Shown piece after piece: positions 63,667 through 64,000 of a DNA stretch of 64,000 nt. Made by a program: the position numbers and the translations under genes. Positions within the stretch are counted from its first letter, which is position 1, and each line of letters starts with the position of its first letter. The stretch is from Conexibacter woesei DSM 14684. Its GTDB lineage: Bacteria > Actinomycetota > Thermoleophilia > Solirubrobacterales > Solirubrobacteraceae. The stretch is from NCBI RefSeq assembly GCF_000025265.1, contig NC_013739.1:3768001-3832000 (forward strand), given 5' to 3'. The notes beneath the pieces were generated by a model. The model made no database searches. It saw only the letters and a program-made list of their open reading frames with translations, and was not told where the DNA came from.

Positions 63667-63780
63667 GGCTGGCGAGGACGCAGGGAGGACACGGTCCCAC
63701 CCACCCGCCAGCCCATAAGCGACCGAGGACGTCGCGGGCACCGCGGACGAAGTCCGTGGTGCGATGAGGGCAAGCCAGGC
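63667..63780 (+). repeat. Dispersed structured repeat, copy 2
   Basis: Shares the three blocks of 24457-24521 but has two enlarged loops. The second loop contains a 10-bp hairpin (63739-63748 with 63752-63761, loop GAA, one G-U pair). CTGGCG/CGCCAG (63669-63674 and 63706-63711) pair as in copy 1. It lies between the convergent VanZ and LuxR genes and touches the LuxR stop codon. Confidence 0.65.
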
Positions 63781-64000
63781 TAGATCCAGCCGCGCTCGGT
63801 GGCGATCAAGACCGCCTGCGCGCGGTCGACGGCGCCGAGCTTGCCGTAGATGTTGTGGAGGTGCGTGCGCACGGTGCTCGTCGACAGCTCCAGCTCGTGC
63901 GCGATCTGCTTGTAGACCTTCCCCTGCCCCAGCCGCTTGAGCACCTCGGTCTCGCGCGCTGACAGCGGGCACGGGTCGAGCGCGCGCTGGCGCCCGCCGT
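63780..64000 (-). CDS. LuxR-type response regulator, C-terminal part (runs off the window)
   Basis: Only about the last 73 codons are present, ending with TAG at 63780. They encode a GerE/LuxR HTH: LSARETEVLKRLGQGK, then IAHELELSTSTVRTHLHNIYGKLGAVDR and AQAVLIATERGWI. The receiver or sensor part is outside the window. Confidence 0.88.
   Translation of the reverse strand, partial: GGRQRALDPCPLSARETEVLKRLGQGKVYKQIAHELELSTSTVRTHLHNIYGKLGAVDRAQAVLIATERGWI

Overview
The window is very GC-rich, almost fully coding DNA from the chromosome of a high-GC actinobacterium. The gene set (menaquinone pathway, citramalate route to isoleucine, GatCAB, MmpL transporter, polyprenol-phosphate sugar transferase, secreted copper enzymes) and the surprisingly frequent AGA arginine codons suggest Thermoleophilia, perhaps a Solirubrobacterales/Conexibacter-like organism; that placement is inference. 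No rRNA, tRNA, CRISPR array or transposase was seen.

Layout. 1-2.8 kb: the 5' end of tyrS (minus) and a class A penicillin-binding protein (plus). 2.9-12.3 kb: one long minus-strand run, XRE/cupin regulator - leuC - leuD - leuB - ilvE - cimA - DegT aminotransferase - argH - mpg, with several 4-nt start/stop overlaps. 12.4-15.4 kb: a secreted copper module (multicopper oxidase, beta-helix protein, cupredoxin), divergent from a TetR regulator and a patatin-like lipase (15.5-17.2 kb). 17-26.6 kb: leuA with a leucine-rich leader peptide, serA, ilvC, a winged-helix protein, secreted proteins, an MBL hydrolase and a DUF2236 protein. 26.6-42 kb: menaquinone region (menE, menB, menA, menC, menH, menD, menF, plus a methyltransferase that may be menG), interrupted by a DUF1326/DUF2182 pair, an MmpL transporter, a secreted beta-propeller and a secreted protein of unusual codon use. 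42-53.6 kb: ilvBN, small membrane proteins, gatCAB, folD, pcrA and a polysaccharide deacetylase. 53.7-60.8 kb: polyprenol-phosphate glycosyltransferase, cysE, cysK, acid phosphatase, PQ-loop protein, a broken tyrosine phosphatase gene, adenosine deaminase, rsgA and a GNAT. 60.8-62.9 kb: a low-GC two-gene island. 62.8-64 kb: Rrf2 regulator, VanZ-like protein and the 3' end of a LuxR-type regulator.

How it fits together. leuABCD, ilvBNCE and cimA give a nearly complete route to leucine, valine and isoleucine, with isoleucine made from pyruvate and acetyl-CoA rather than threonine. serA, cysE and cysK connect serine to cysteine. The men genes cover chorismate to demethylmenaquinone, apart from a DHNA-CoA thioesterase, which was not recognised.

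The most interesting locus is 60838-62863: an OLD/PARIS-like ATPase gene and a DUF4276 (TOPRIM-like) gene, clearly lower in GC, inserted exactly between two perfect 25-bp direct repeats. The right repeat is the 3' end of the rrf2 gene. It looks like a mobile two-gene anti-phage module that carries no integrase. Other notable signals are a classical leucine attenuator leader before leuA, a dispersed structured repeat in two convergent intergenic gaps, palindromic promoters shared by divergent genes, and many probable leaderless promoters.
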